The translations under genes were made by a program, and so were the position numbers. From positions 3,720,001-3,784,000 of the forward strand of contig NZ_CP041692.1 of the NCBI RefSeq assembly GCF_007362775.1: a stretch of 64,000 nt of DNA. Direction: 5' to 3'. Each line of letters opens with the position of its first letter. Positions within the stretch are counted from its first letter, which is position 1. The notes below the pieces were generated by a model, which was not told the origin of the DNA, ran no database searches, and was given only the letters and a program-made list of their open reading frames with translations. The DNA comes from Microlunatus elymi. GTDB lineage: Bacteria; Actinomycetota; Actinomycetes; Propionibacteriales; Propionibacteriaceae. Positions 23,759 through 31,063 of this stretch are shown in pieces.

Positions 23759-24244
23759 ATGAACACCAAACTGAAGGTGGCAACCATGACGGCGGCCGCC
23801 GGACTGGCGATCGGCGGACTACTGGCGGGCAGTGCGCCGGCCGATGCCGCCCAGCCGCAGCGGGCCGCGACCGCGGAACCGATGTGGTTCGGCCAGTCGG
23901 CCTCGGTCGACGGCTACCAGATCTGGGCCACCGTGCAACACGGCGGCCGCGAGCACAGCCAGGATGCCCATCCGGGACGGCTGTCGGAAACGGTGACCGT
24001 CTACGTGACCCAGACCGCGCACCACCAGAAGTGGAAGGGCCACTGGAACGAGTCCGCGAGCTACGGCAAACACCTGACCCACAAGGCGACCAACGACGAC
24101 GGTGAGGGTTTCATGGCGCCCACGGAGAAGTTCCCGACCGTGATGTCCTGGACCCGCTTCGGGGTCGGCAAGAACCAGTACCCCAAGCACTTCGAGTACA
24201 CCTTCGTCTTCAAGGGCCATAAGTTGCACTGGGCCACCAGCTGA
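23759..24244 (+). CDS. Small secreted protein of unknown function
   Basis: 161 residues. A Sec-type signal peptide is clear: basic MNTKLK, the hydrophobic core TAAAGLAIGGLLAGS and an ADA-A cleavage site near residue 30. GAGAGG precedes the ATG at good spacing. The mature part (about 130 residues) is rich in His, Lys, Trp and Tyr (GYQIWATVQHGGREHSQDAH, VYVTQTAHHQKWKGHW, YPKHFEYTFVFKGHKLHW) and has no Cys. No family was recognised; a compact beta-rich extracellular domain is likely. It is followed immediately by the 52-bp repeat array. Confidence 0.75.
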   Translation: MNTKLKVATMTAAAGLAIGGLLAGSAPADAAQPQRAATAEPMWFGQSASVDGYQIWATVQHGGREHSQDAHPGRLSETVTVYVTQTAHHQKWKGHWNESASYGKHLTHKATNDDGEGFMAPTEKFPTVMSWTRFGVGKNQYPKHFEYTFVFKGHKLHWATS

Positions 24245-24283
24245 TCTCGGCCACCGCTGAGGATCGGATCCGCGGGACAAAAT

Positions 24284-24505
24284 CCAGCACGTGCCGGAGA
24301 GTACCGACCCCGGACCCCCGCCGACGCCCCAAAACCCAGCACGTGCCGGAAAATCCCAACCCCAGACCCCCGCCGACGCCCCAAACCCAGCACGTGCCGG
24401 AAAATCCCAACCCCAGACCCCCGCCGACGCCCCAAAACCCAGCACGTGCCGGAAAATCCCAACCCCAGACCCCCGCCGACGCCCCAAAACCCAGCACGTG
24501 CTGGA
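24284..24505. repeat. Tandem 52-bp repeat array with palindromic core
   Basis: Units begin at 24284, 24336, 24387, 24439 and 24491 (spacing 52, 51, 52, 52); the fifth is partial. Each starts with CCAGCACGTGCCGG, continues AAAATCCC, then a C/A-rich stretch ending GACGCCCCAAAAC. The last copy has the perfect 14-bp palindrome CCAGCACGTGCTGG. Units 2-4 are almost identical and unit 1 diverges. There are no unique spacers, so this is a minisatellite and not a CRISPR array. A related array with the same 52-bp period lies between kdpA and kdpB at 62312-62510. Confidence 0.95.
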
Positions 24506-24603
24506 AAGTGGGCGTTCGGAGCCGGCGCGGGAAGACGGCAGCTACAACTCCTCAGAGGGCGGCCGTGCTGGCGCGCTCCGGGGGTAGGCGTAGTTGCGTT
24601 CGA

Positions 24604-24638
24604 GGGACCGGTCCCAAGATCAACATGGGAACGGTTCC
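24604..24638. terminator. Imperfect 13-bp hairpin downstream of cysN
   Basis: GGGACCGGTCCCA (24604-24616) pairs with TGGGAACGGTTCC (24626-24638) with one mismatch and one G-U, around a 9-base loop. It is 60 bp beyond the cysN stop on the minus strand, so it is a candidate terminator. The rest of 24506-24698 shows nothing recognisable. Confidence 0.45.
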
Positions 24639-24698
24639 TCGCGGACCTCGACGGGCCACGCCGACAGCGGCGCAATCTCGACCGCGTACGAGCTTGAC

Positions 24699-25967
24699 CT
24701 ACGAGTTCACCATTCCCGCGCCGACGGTGACGCCGGTGGCTTCGTCGATCAGGATGAAGGAGCCGGTGGTGCGGTTGCGTTCGTAGGAGTCGACCAGCAG
24801 CGGCTGGGTGACGCGCAACTGGACCCGGCCGATCTCGTTCAGCCCGAGCTCGCTGGCATCTTGATCACGATGCAGGGTGTTCACGTCGAGGCGGTACTGG
24901 ACGTTCTTCACCACGGTCCGGGCGGTCCGGGTGGTGTGCTTGATGGCCAGCTTCTGCCGTGGACGCAGCGGTTGGGTGGTCATCCAGCAGACCATCGCAT
25001 CCAGGTCCTGGGTCTGCTCGGGCATGTTCTTGGTCCGGCAGATCATGTCGCCACGGGACACGTCGACGTCGTCGGTGAGCCGGACCACCACCGACATCGG
25101 CGCGAACGCCTCGGGCACTTCCTGATCGAACACGTCGATCCCGGCAATGGTCGAGGTCATGCCGCTGGGCAGCACCATCACCTCGTCGCCCGGTTTGAGT
25201 ACGCCGCCGGCCACCTGACCGGCGTAGCCGCGGTAGTCGTGGTAGTCGTCGGACTTCGGCCGGATCACGTACTGCACCGGGAAGCGGACGTCGCGCAGAT
25301 CCCGGTCGGAGGCGATGTGCAGATGCTCCAGGTGATGCATCAGCGACGGGCCGTCGTACCACGGCATCTGCTGCGATCGGGTGACCACGTTGTCGCCCTT
25401 CAGGGCGGAGATCGGGATCACCTGCAGGTCGGGGATGTTCAGCCGGGAGGCGAACGTGGTGAACTCGGCGTCGATCTTCTCGAACAGCTTCTGGTCGAAG
25501 TCGACCAGGTCCATCTTGTTCACCGCTAGCACCAGGTGCGGCACCCGCAGCAGCGACAACAGCACCGCATGCCGCCGGGACTGCTCGGTCAGACCCTGGC
25601 GGGCGTCGACCAGCACCAGCCCGAGGTCGGCGGTCGAGGCGCCGGTGACCATGTTCCGGGTGTACTGCACGTGGCCGGGGGTGTCGGCGATGATGAACTT
25701 CCGCCGCGGGGTGGCGAAGTAGCGGTAGGCGACATCGATGGTGATGCCCTGCTCCCGCTCCGACCGCAGCCCGTCGGTGAGCAACGCCAGGTCGGTGTAG
25801 TCGTAACCGCGAGACTGGCTGGTCGCCTCGACGGCCTCCAACTGATCCTCGAAGATCGCCTTGGAATCCAGCAGCAGCCGGCCGATCAGGGTGGATTTGC
25901 CGTCGTCCACCGAACCGGCGGTGGCGAAACGCAGCAAGTCTGCCTCCCGCTCGATCAGGTCAGTCAT
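24699..25967 (-). CDS. cysN: Sulfate adenylyltransferase subunit 1 (GTPase)
   Basis: 422 residues from the ATG at 25967, which overlaps the cysD stop by one base (TGATG). EF-Tu-like GTPase motifs are present: AGSVDDGKST (P-loop), the switch region REQGITIDVAYRYF, DTPGH and NKMDLV. Beta-barrel domains 2 and 3 follow. CysN couples GTP hydrolysis to APS formation by CysD. There is no C-terminal APS-kinase (CysC) domain, so PAPS synthesis, if any, needs another gene. The operon points away from the carbohydrate ABC genes. Confidence 0.95.
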   Translation of the reverse strand: MTDLIEREADLLRFATAGSVDDGKSTLIGRLLLDSKAIFEDQLEAVEATSQSRGYDYTDLALLTDGLRSEREQGITIDVAYRYFATPRRKFIIADTPGHVQYTRNMVTGASTADLGLVLVDARQGLTEQSRRHAVLLSLLRVPHLVLAVNKMDLVDFDQKLFEKIDAEFTTFASRLNIPDLQVIPISALKGDNVVTRSQQMPWYDGPSLMHHLEHLHIASDRDLRDVRFPVQYVIRPKSDDYHDYRGYAGQVAGGVLKPGDEVMVLPSGMTSTIAGIDVFDQEVPEAFAPMSVVVRLTDDVDVSRGDMICRTKNMPEQTQDLDAMVCWMTTQPLRPRQKLAIKHTTRTARTVVKNVQYRLDVNTLHRDQDASELGLNEIGRVQLRVTQPLLVDSYERNRTTGSFILIDEATGVTVGAGMVNS

Positions 25968-26878
25968 CAGAAGTAGCCTTCCTTCTTCCGGTCCTCCATC
26001 GCTGCCTCGGAGAACCGGTCGTCGCCGCGGGTGGCACCACGCTCGGTCACCCGGGCCACCGCAATCTCGGCGATGATCTTCTCGTAGCTGTCGGCGTCGG
26101 ACTCCACGCAACCGGTCAGCGTCATGTCGCCGACGGTGCGGAATCGGACCAGCCGCTCCTCCACGCTCTCGCCGGCCTTCGGCTGCACAGCCTCGGAGGC
26201 CGACAGCAGCATCCCGTCGCGGGGGATGACCTTGCGCCGATGGGCGAAGTAGATGGACGGGATCTCGATCTGCTCCCGGGCGATGTAGTGCCAGATGTCC
26301 AGCTCGGTCCAGTTGGACAGCGGGAACACCCGCATGTGCTCGCCCTCGTGCAGCCGCCCGTTGTAGAGCGCCCACAGTTCCGGCCGCTGATTCTTCGGAT
26401 CCCACTGGCCGAATTCGTCCCGGTGGGAGTAGATCCGCTCCTTGGCCCGGGCCTTCTCCTCGTCCCGGCGGCCGCCCCCGAAGGCGGCGGTGAAGCCTTC
26501 GACCTCGATGGCGTTGAGCAGGGTGCCGATCTGCAACCGGTTGCGGCTGGTCTTGCCGTCGTCGATCACGATCCCGTTCTTGATCGCCTCGTCCACCGAC
26601 GCGACGATCAGCCGTACGCCGAGACGCTCGACCCAGTTGTCGCGGGTGGCGAGCACCTCGGGAAAGTCGAAGCCGGTGTCCACCTGGAGCACCGGGAACG
26701 GGATCCGGGCCGGGAAGAACGCCTTCTCGGCCAACCGCATCATCGTGATCGAGTCCTTGCCGCCGGAGAACATCAGCACCGGCTTCTCGAACTCGGCCGC
26801 GGCCTCACGGAAGATGTGGATCGACTCGGCCTCCAGCTCGTCCAGCTGGCTGAGCCGATAATCGGCATGCGTTGACAT
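25967..26878 (-). CDS. cysD: Sulfate adenylyltransferase subunit 2
   Basis: 303 residues. The PP-loop ATP pyrophosphatase motif MFSGGKDSITM (residues ~36-46) is followed by LQVDTGFDFPE, AFGGGRRDEEKARAKERIYSHRDEFGQWDPKNQRPELW and PLSNWTELDIWHYI, all diagnostic of CysD. The enzyme adenylates sulfate to APS in assimilatory sulfate activation. GGGAG is nine bases upstream of the ATG. First gene of the cysDN pair; no cysH or cysC is adjacent. Confidence 0.96.
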   Translation of the reverse strand: MSTHADYRLSQLDELEAESIHIFREAAAEFEKPVLMFSGGKDSITMMRLAEKAFFPARIPFPVLQVDTGFDFPEVLATRDNWVERLGVRLIVASVDEAIKNGIVIDDGKTSRNRLQIGTLLNAIEVEGFTAAFGGGRRDEEKARAKERIYSHRDEFGQWDPKNQRPELWALYNGRLHEGEHMRVFPLSNWTELDIWHYIAREQIEIPSIYFAHRRKVIPRDGMLLSASEAVQPKAGESVEERLVRFRTVGDMTLTGCVESDADSYEKIIAEIAVARVTERGATRGDDRFSEAAMEDRKKEGYF

Positions 26879-27021
26879 CGGTTGGAGTAACTCCCCTGAT
26901 CAGACGCCCGCGACGGCGGGATTCGGTACAGGACGGGTTGCGGAGGTTGGGCACGGCCCAGCCCGCAGGGGCCCCGACGCTTTCGGCGAGCGTACCGGAC
27001 CAAGTTAGCCGTCCCCGGTCC

Positions 27022-27079
27022 GGTTCGCGGAGCGGACTCCTGTCCGGCCGGGTTCGCGGAGCGGACCCCGGTCCGGCCG
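27022..27079. repeat. 29-bp tandem repeat between cysD and the carbohydrate ABC operon
   Basis: Two abutting 29-bp units (27022-27050 and 27051-27079) differ at two positions. Each contains GGTTCGCGGAGCGGAC followed by GTCCGGCCG, so each unit can form a small GGAC/GTCC hairpin. It sits in the 298-bp gap between the divergent cysDN and ABC-importer operons, where either promoter may lie; no clear -35/-10 pair was found. Confidence 0.75.
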
Positions 27080-27176
27080 GAACGATCGCGGACGTACGGT
27101 GGCGCGTTGCGCGGGCTCGCCGCGGCGGGCTCGATACGGTACGTCGGGACAGACATCCACAAGGGGGCCGGAACAC

Positions 27177-28067
27177 ATGATCACTCGCCGTCGCCGGGCG
27201 GTACGCCGTACGGCGACGGGCTACGCGCTGCTGGCGCCGAGCATGATCGGCATCGGCTTGTTCCTGATCATCCCGGTGTTCGTGGCGATCGCGGTCAGTT
27301 TCCAGTCCTGGAACATCATCTCGCCGCCCAAGTGGCTGGGCCCCCAGAACTACATCTCGGTGCTCTCCGACCCCGACGTCTGGCACTCGTTCCTGGTCAC
27401 CGTGCAGTACACGCTGCTGGTGATCCCGACCCAGACGCTGCTCGGGCTCGGGCTGGCCGTGCTGCTGAGCAAGAAGCTGCCCGGATCGCCGATCTTCCGG
27501 GTGATCTTCGTGATGCCGTGGGTTTGCGCGCCGCTTACCCTCGGCGTGGTCTGGAAATGGATCTTCGCCCCGACCGGAGGCGCGCTGAACACGATTCTGG
27601 GCATCCGCTTCGGCTGGCTGTCGGACCTGCGGACCGCACTGCCGGCGGTCGCGTTCGTCAGCGTCTGGACCCAGGTCGGCTACGTCGCGCTGTTCTATCT
27701 GGCCGGCTTGAGCGGGGTGCCGAAGGACATCCAGGACGCGGCCCGGGTGGACGGCGCCGGCGAGCTGGGCGTCTTCTGGCGGATCACCATGCCGCTGCTG
27801 CGGCCGACCACCTTCTTCGTGCTGGCCACCAGCATCATCTCCTCCTTCCAGGTGTTCGACACGATCTACGCGATGACCAGCGGCGGCCCCGGGGTGCCGG
27901 GTCGGACCGACGTGATCGCGCACCGGATCTACAACCTCGCCTTCGAACGGCTCGACCTCGGCCAGGCCTCCGCGCTGTCGGTGTTGTTGATGCTGGTGCT
28001 GGTCGTGGTCACCGTCGTACAGCAGCTCTACTTCCGCCGCCGGATCACCTACGACGTGGCGACCTGA
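27177..28067 (+). CDS. Carbohydrate ABC transporter permease (MalF/UgpA type)
   Basis: 296 residues from the ATG at 27177, with GGGGG and CCGGAA motifs just upstream. Six membrane segments are expected; the first is YALLAPSMIGIGLFLIIPVFVAIAVSF. The coupling EAA loop is present as KDIQDAARVDGAGELGVFWRITMPLLRPTTFF. It forms the heterodimeric channel with the next gene for a sugar or polyol importer. The ligand is unknown. Confidence 0.92.
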   Translation: MITRRRRAVRRTATGYALLAPSMIGIGLFLIIPVFVAIAVSFQSWNIISPPKWLGPQNYISVLSDPDVWHSFLVTVQYTLLVIPTQTLLGLGLAVLLSKKLPGSPIFRVIFVMPWVCAPLTLGVVWKWIFAPTGGALNTILGIRFGWLSDLRTALPAVAFVSVWTQVGYVALFYLAGLSGVPKDIQDAARVDGAGELGVFWRITMPLLRPTTFFVLATSIISSFQVFDTIYAMTSGGPGVPGRTDVIAHRIYNLAFERLDLGQASALSVLLMLVLVVVTVVQQLYFRRRITYDVAT

Positions 28068-28069
28068 TC

Positions 28070-28972
28070 ATGATCAACTCGACTTCGGCACTGCCGGAAA
28101 CCCAGAGCACGTCGGCCACCGCCCGAACCGGTCGCCGTCGACGCCGGCCCTCGGCGGTGTTGCGTACGGTGATCATCTACGCGGTGTTGATCATGGGCGC
28201 ACTGGTCATCCTCGGCCCGTTCCTGCTCAGCTTCAGCACCGCGCTGAAGACGCCGCAGCAGTTCGCCACCAGTTCGCCGCTGAGCCTGCCGGCACCGTTC
28301 ACCTTCGAGAACTTCGCCCGCCTGTTCGGTGCCGAGCACAACTTCGTCTCGCCGATCGCCGTCACCGTGCAGATGACGTTGGTGATCTTGGTGGTCCAGC
28401 TCGGCTGCTCGATCCTGGCCGCGTACGCCTTTGCCCGGTTGCAGTTCTGGGGCCGGGACGTGATCTTCTGGGCCTACCTGGCGACGATGATGATTCCGGC
28501 GGTGACCACCATCGTGCCGCTGTACGGGATGCTGACCTCGGCCGGTTTGCGGAACACGTTCTGGGCGTTGGTGCTGCCGACCCTGTTCGGATCCCCGTAC
28601 GCGATCTTCCTGCTGCGGGAGTATTTCCGCGCGGTGCCCGATGATCTCGAGGCCGCCGCCCGGATCGACGGCTGCGGCACGCTGCGGGTGCTCTGGTACG
28701 TGGTGCTGCCCCACTCCCGGCCGATCATCGCCACCCTGACCGTGATCACCGTGGTGACCCAGTGGAACAATTTCCTCTGGCCGCGGGTGATCACCACCGG
28801 TGACGACTGGGCCGTGCTGACCGTGGCCACCGCCGCCCTGCAGAGCCAGTACAACGGCAACTGGACGTTGGTGATGGCCGCGACCACGATCGCGCTGCTG
28901 CCGCTGCTGTTGATCTACCTGCTCTTCCAGCGCCGGATTGTCGACTCGATCGCGATCGGCGGATTCAAATGA
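28070..28972 (+). CDS. Carbohydrate ABC transporter permease (MalG/UgpE type)
   Basis: 300 residues; the ATG at 28070 is two bases after the previous stop. A basic Arg-rich N-terminus precedes the first membrane segment (VIIYAVLIMGALVILGPFLLS). The EAA loop reads PDDLEAAARIDGCGTLRVLWYVVLPHSRP. Partner of the permease at 27177. The operon has no ATP-binding gene, so it probably uses a shared multi-sugar ATPase (MsiK-like) encoded elsewhere, as is common in Actinobacteria. Confidence 0.93.
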   Translation: MINSTSALPETQSTSATARTGRRRRRPSAVLRTVIIYAVLIMGALVILGPFLLSFSTALKTPQQFATSSPLSLPAPFTFENFARLFGAEHNFVSPIAVTVQMTLVILVVQLGCSILAAYAFARLQFWGRDVIFWAYLATMMIPAVTTIVPLYGMLTSAGLRNTFWALVLPTLFGSPYAIFLLREYFRAVPDDLEAAARIDGCGTLRVLWYVVLPHSRPIIATLTVITVVTQWNNFLWPRVITTGDDWAVLTVATAALQSQYNGNWTLVMAATTIALLPLLLIYLLFQRRIVDSIAIGGFK

Positions 28973-29000
28973 TCATGTTCACCTCAGAAAGGCAACTGCC

Positions 29001-30365
29001 ATGACCAAGCCGAGTCTCTCCTTGAACCGGCGCCAGGTATTGGGACTGATCGGCGCCGGAGCGGGTGCAGCCGCGCTGGCCGCCTGTTCGCCGAACAAGC
29101 AGTCCGACGACAGCGGCTCCAACAGCACCGGAGGCGCCAAGGTGACCATCGGCTTCCGGCTCTGGGACGATCAGGTGGCCAAGGCGTACCAGAAGTCGTT
29201 CGACGCGTTCAGCCAGAAGAACCCGGACATCACCGTCAAGCTCAACGTGGTGCCGTGGGCCAATTACTGGGACCAGTTGCCGGTCGATGTCGGTAGCGGT
29301 CAGGTGGACGACCTGTTCTGGACCAACTCGCTGAACTTCAGCCAGTACGCCGATGCCGGCAAGATCACCGATGTCAACACCCTGCTCGGTGGCGCCGACG
29401 ACGCCTGGCAGAAGTCGCTGGTCGAGCAGTACTCGTACAAGGACAAGTTGTGGGCGGTGCCGCAGGTCGCCGACGCAAACGGCATCTTCTACAACAAGAA
29501 ACTGCTCGACGCCGCCGGCGTCGATCCGACCAAGCTGGCCTGGAAACCGGGCGCTGGCAGCGGCGACACCTTCCTGCCCGCGGTGCAGAAGCTGACCCAG
29601 GATAGTTCCGGTAAGACCGCGGCCGAGTCCGGCTTCAACCCCAAGAAGCTCAAGGTGTACGGGCACAACGCCGCCTACGACCTGCAGGGCATCTACTTCC
29701 CGTGGCTGGGATCCAACGGCGGCAAGTGGCAGGCCGACGGCTCAAACAAGTTCGTCTTCGGCAGCGATCAGAAGACGGTGCAGGCCTTCGAATACCTGGT
29801 GAACCTGATCAACAAGTATCACGTCGCCCCGTCGGCGGCGGACACCAACGACAACGGTGACTTCAGCCGGGATCAGTTCCTGCAGGGCAACCTGGCGATC
29901 TTCCAGTCCGGCACCTACAACCTGGCCAACGTCTCCGACGGCGCCAAGTTCGACTGGGGCATCGCCCTCAACCCGGCCGGTCCGGCCGGCAGTTGCGGGG
30001 TGGCCAGCGGTGTCGGTCTGGTGGCCAGTGCGGCCACCAAGCACGCCGACGCGGTGAAGAAGCTGCTGCAGTGGCTCGGCTCGGCCGAGGGCAACAAATT
30101 CATCGGCGAATCCGGCAGCGCCCTCCCCGCCGTCACCACAGCCCAGTCGTCCTGGGTCGACTTCTGGAAGGGCAAGAACGTCGACGTCCAGCCGTTCGTC
30201 GACGCCGCCGCCGGCATGACCATCCAGGCACCTCGCGGCACCGGCGGCTCGGGATCCTCCGACTACTACGACCCGATCATGAAGGAGATCTTCCTCGGCC
30301 GCACCCCGGTCGCCTCCGGCATGGCCAAGGCGGAGAAGGGCGCCAACGCCGCGATCGGCAAGTAA
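29001..30365 (+). CDS. Extracellular carbohydrate-binding lipoprotein of the ABC importer
   Basis: 454 residues from the ATG at 29001. The signal peptide combines a twin-arginine-like NRRQVLGLIG with the lipobox LAAC (Cys near 28), so the protein is an exported lipoprotein. The mature sequence follows the family 1 sugar-binding fold (IGFRLWDDQVAKAYQKSFDAFSQKNPDI, VPQVADANGIFYNKKLLDAAG, FLQGNLAIFQSGTYNL). The ligand is not predictable. It is the third gene of the operon after both permeases, and a long hairpin follows. Confidence 0.92.
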   Translation: MTKPSLSLNRRQVLGLIGAGAGAAALAACSPNKQSDDSGSNSTGGAKVTIGFRLWDDQVAKAYQKSFDAFSQKNPDITVKLNVVPWANYWDQLPVDVGSGQVDDLFWTNSLNFSQYADAGKITDVNTLLGGADDAWQKSLVEQYSYKDKLWAVPQVADANGIFYNKKLLDAAGVDPTKLAWKPGAGSGDTFLPAVQKLTQDSSGKTAAESGFNPKKLKVYGHNAAYDLQGIYFPWLGSNGGKWQADGSNKFVFGSDQKTVQAFEYLVNLINKYHVAPSAADTNDNGDFSRDQFLQGNLAIFQSGTYNLANVSDGAKFDWGIALNPAGPAGSCGVASGVGLVASAATKHADAVKKLLQWLGSAEGNKFIGESGSALPAVTTAQSSWVDFWKGKNVDVQPFVDAAAGMTIQAPRGTGGSGSSDYYDPIMKEIFLGRTPVASGMAKAEKGANAAIGK

Positions 30366-30420
30366 CCCGCCGTGGCCGACCCGGCGGGTAGCCGGGTGCC
30401 CACGCGGAACTGGTAACAAC

Positions 30421-30478
30421 GTCGGACGGGATGGCCCGCACCCCTGATTTCGCGGGGTTGCAGGCCATCCCGTCGGAC
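30421..30478. terminator. Long inverted repeat after the carbohydrate ABC operon
   Basis: Arms of 16 bases, GTCGGACGGGATGGCC (30421-30436) and GGCCATCCCGTCGGAC (30463-30478), pair with a single mismatch. Within the loop GCACCCC and GGGGTTGC can pair as a nested stem. It lies 55 bp after the binding-protein stop and 28 bp before the minus-strand GerMN gene stop, so it probably terminates both. Confidence 0.75.
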
Positions 30479-30505
30479 ATCCTTACCGCGTCACCAGAAT
30501 CAATC

Positions 30506-31063
30506 TCAGCGCGGGGCGATGGCGGCGTAGTCGGATCGGTCGACCGGGGCCGAGGTCAGGGCACCGTCGGAGACGGGCAACTCGACGGTGCCGCCGTTGT
30601 CGAGCTGGACCTGATCCACACCGTCGATCTCGGTGACGCTGTAGACGAGCTGCCCGACCGCCATCACCTGCCGGGAAGCGCCGAGTGCGACCAGCCCGGC
30701 CGGCACCGAGATGGTGGCGACGCCGTCGATGATCCGGGCGTGCAACGCTGTCCGCATCACCGGCAATGCACTCTGATAGCCGGCCGCCTGCTCTGCGGCC
30801 GTCGGTCCACCGACCACCGCCCGCAGCACGGCGTCGACCCCGCCGGCAGCCACCACCCAGCGGTCGACCGGAGCCAGATGTCCGTCCCGGACCAGGTAGA
30901 CGACCTGCTGAGTGGTCGCCTGCTCGGAGTCGGGCTGTTGCTGATCGGCACGCTGCGGGTCGGACGTGATCGGCTCCGGCTCCTGCTGCGCGTCGAGGGT
31001 GCAACCGGTGGTGCAGACCAGCGGGACGAGCAGCAGCGCGATCCCGCGGAGGACCCGGATCAT
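30506..31063 (-). CDS. GerMN-domain lipoprotein
   Basis: 185 residues from the ATG at 31063, which has GGAGG upstream and overlaps the kinase stop as ATGA. The signal peptide MIRVLRGIALLLVPLVCTTGC ends in a lipobox-like TTGC. The mature part carries a single GerMN domain (LVRDGHLAPVDRWV, ALHARIIDGVATISVPAGL, QVMAVGQLVYSVTEIDGVDQVQL). The order regulator, kinase, GerMN lipoprotein recalls MtrA-MtrB-LpqB, but this protein is far shorter than LpqB and lacks its beta-propeller. It probably modulates the neighbouring kinase outside the membrane; that is inference. Confidence 0.82.
   Translation of the reverse strand: MIRVLRGIALLLVPLVCTTGCTLDAQQEPEPITSDPQRADQQQPDSEQATTQQVVYLVRDGHLAPVDRWVVAAGGVDAVLRAVVGGPTAAEQAAGYQSALPVMRTALHARIIDGVATISVPAGLVALGASRQVMAVGQLVYSVTEIDGVDQVQLDNGGTVELPVSDGALTSAPVDRSDYAAIAPR

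Noticed and set aside
24284-24505. The 52-bp array as a CRISPR
   Set aside because: Units are contiguous with no unique spacers, differ in sequence gradually, and no cas genes are present.
24291-24587. Plus- and minus-strand open frames through the 24.3-kb repeat array
   Set aside because: They are produced by the repeat itself, begin within it, lack ribosome-binding sites and are not tied to neighbouring genes as the kdp insert is.
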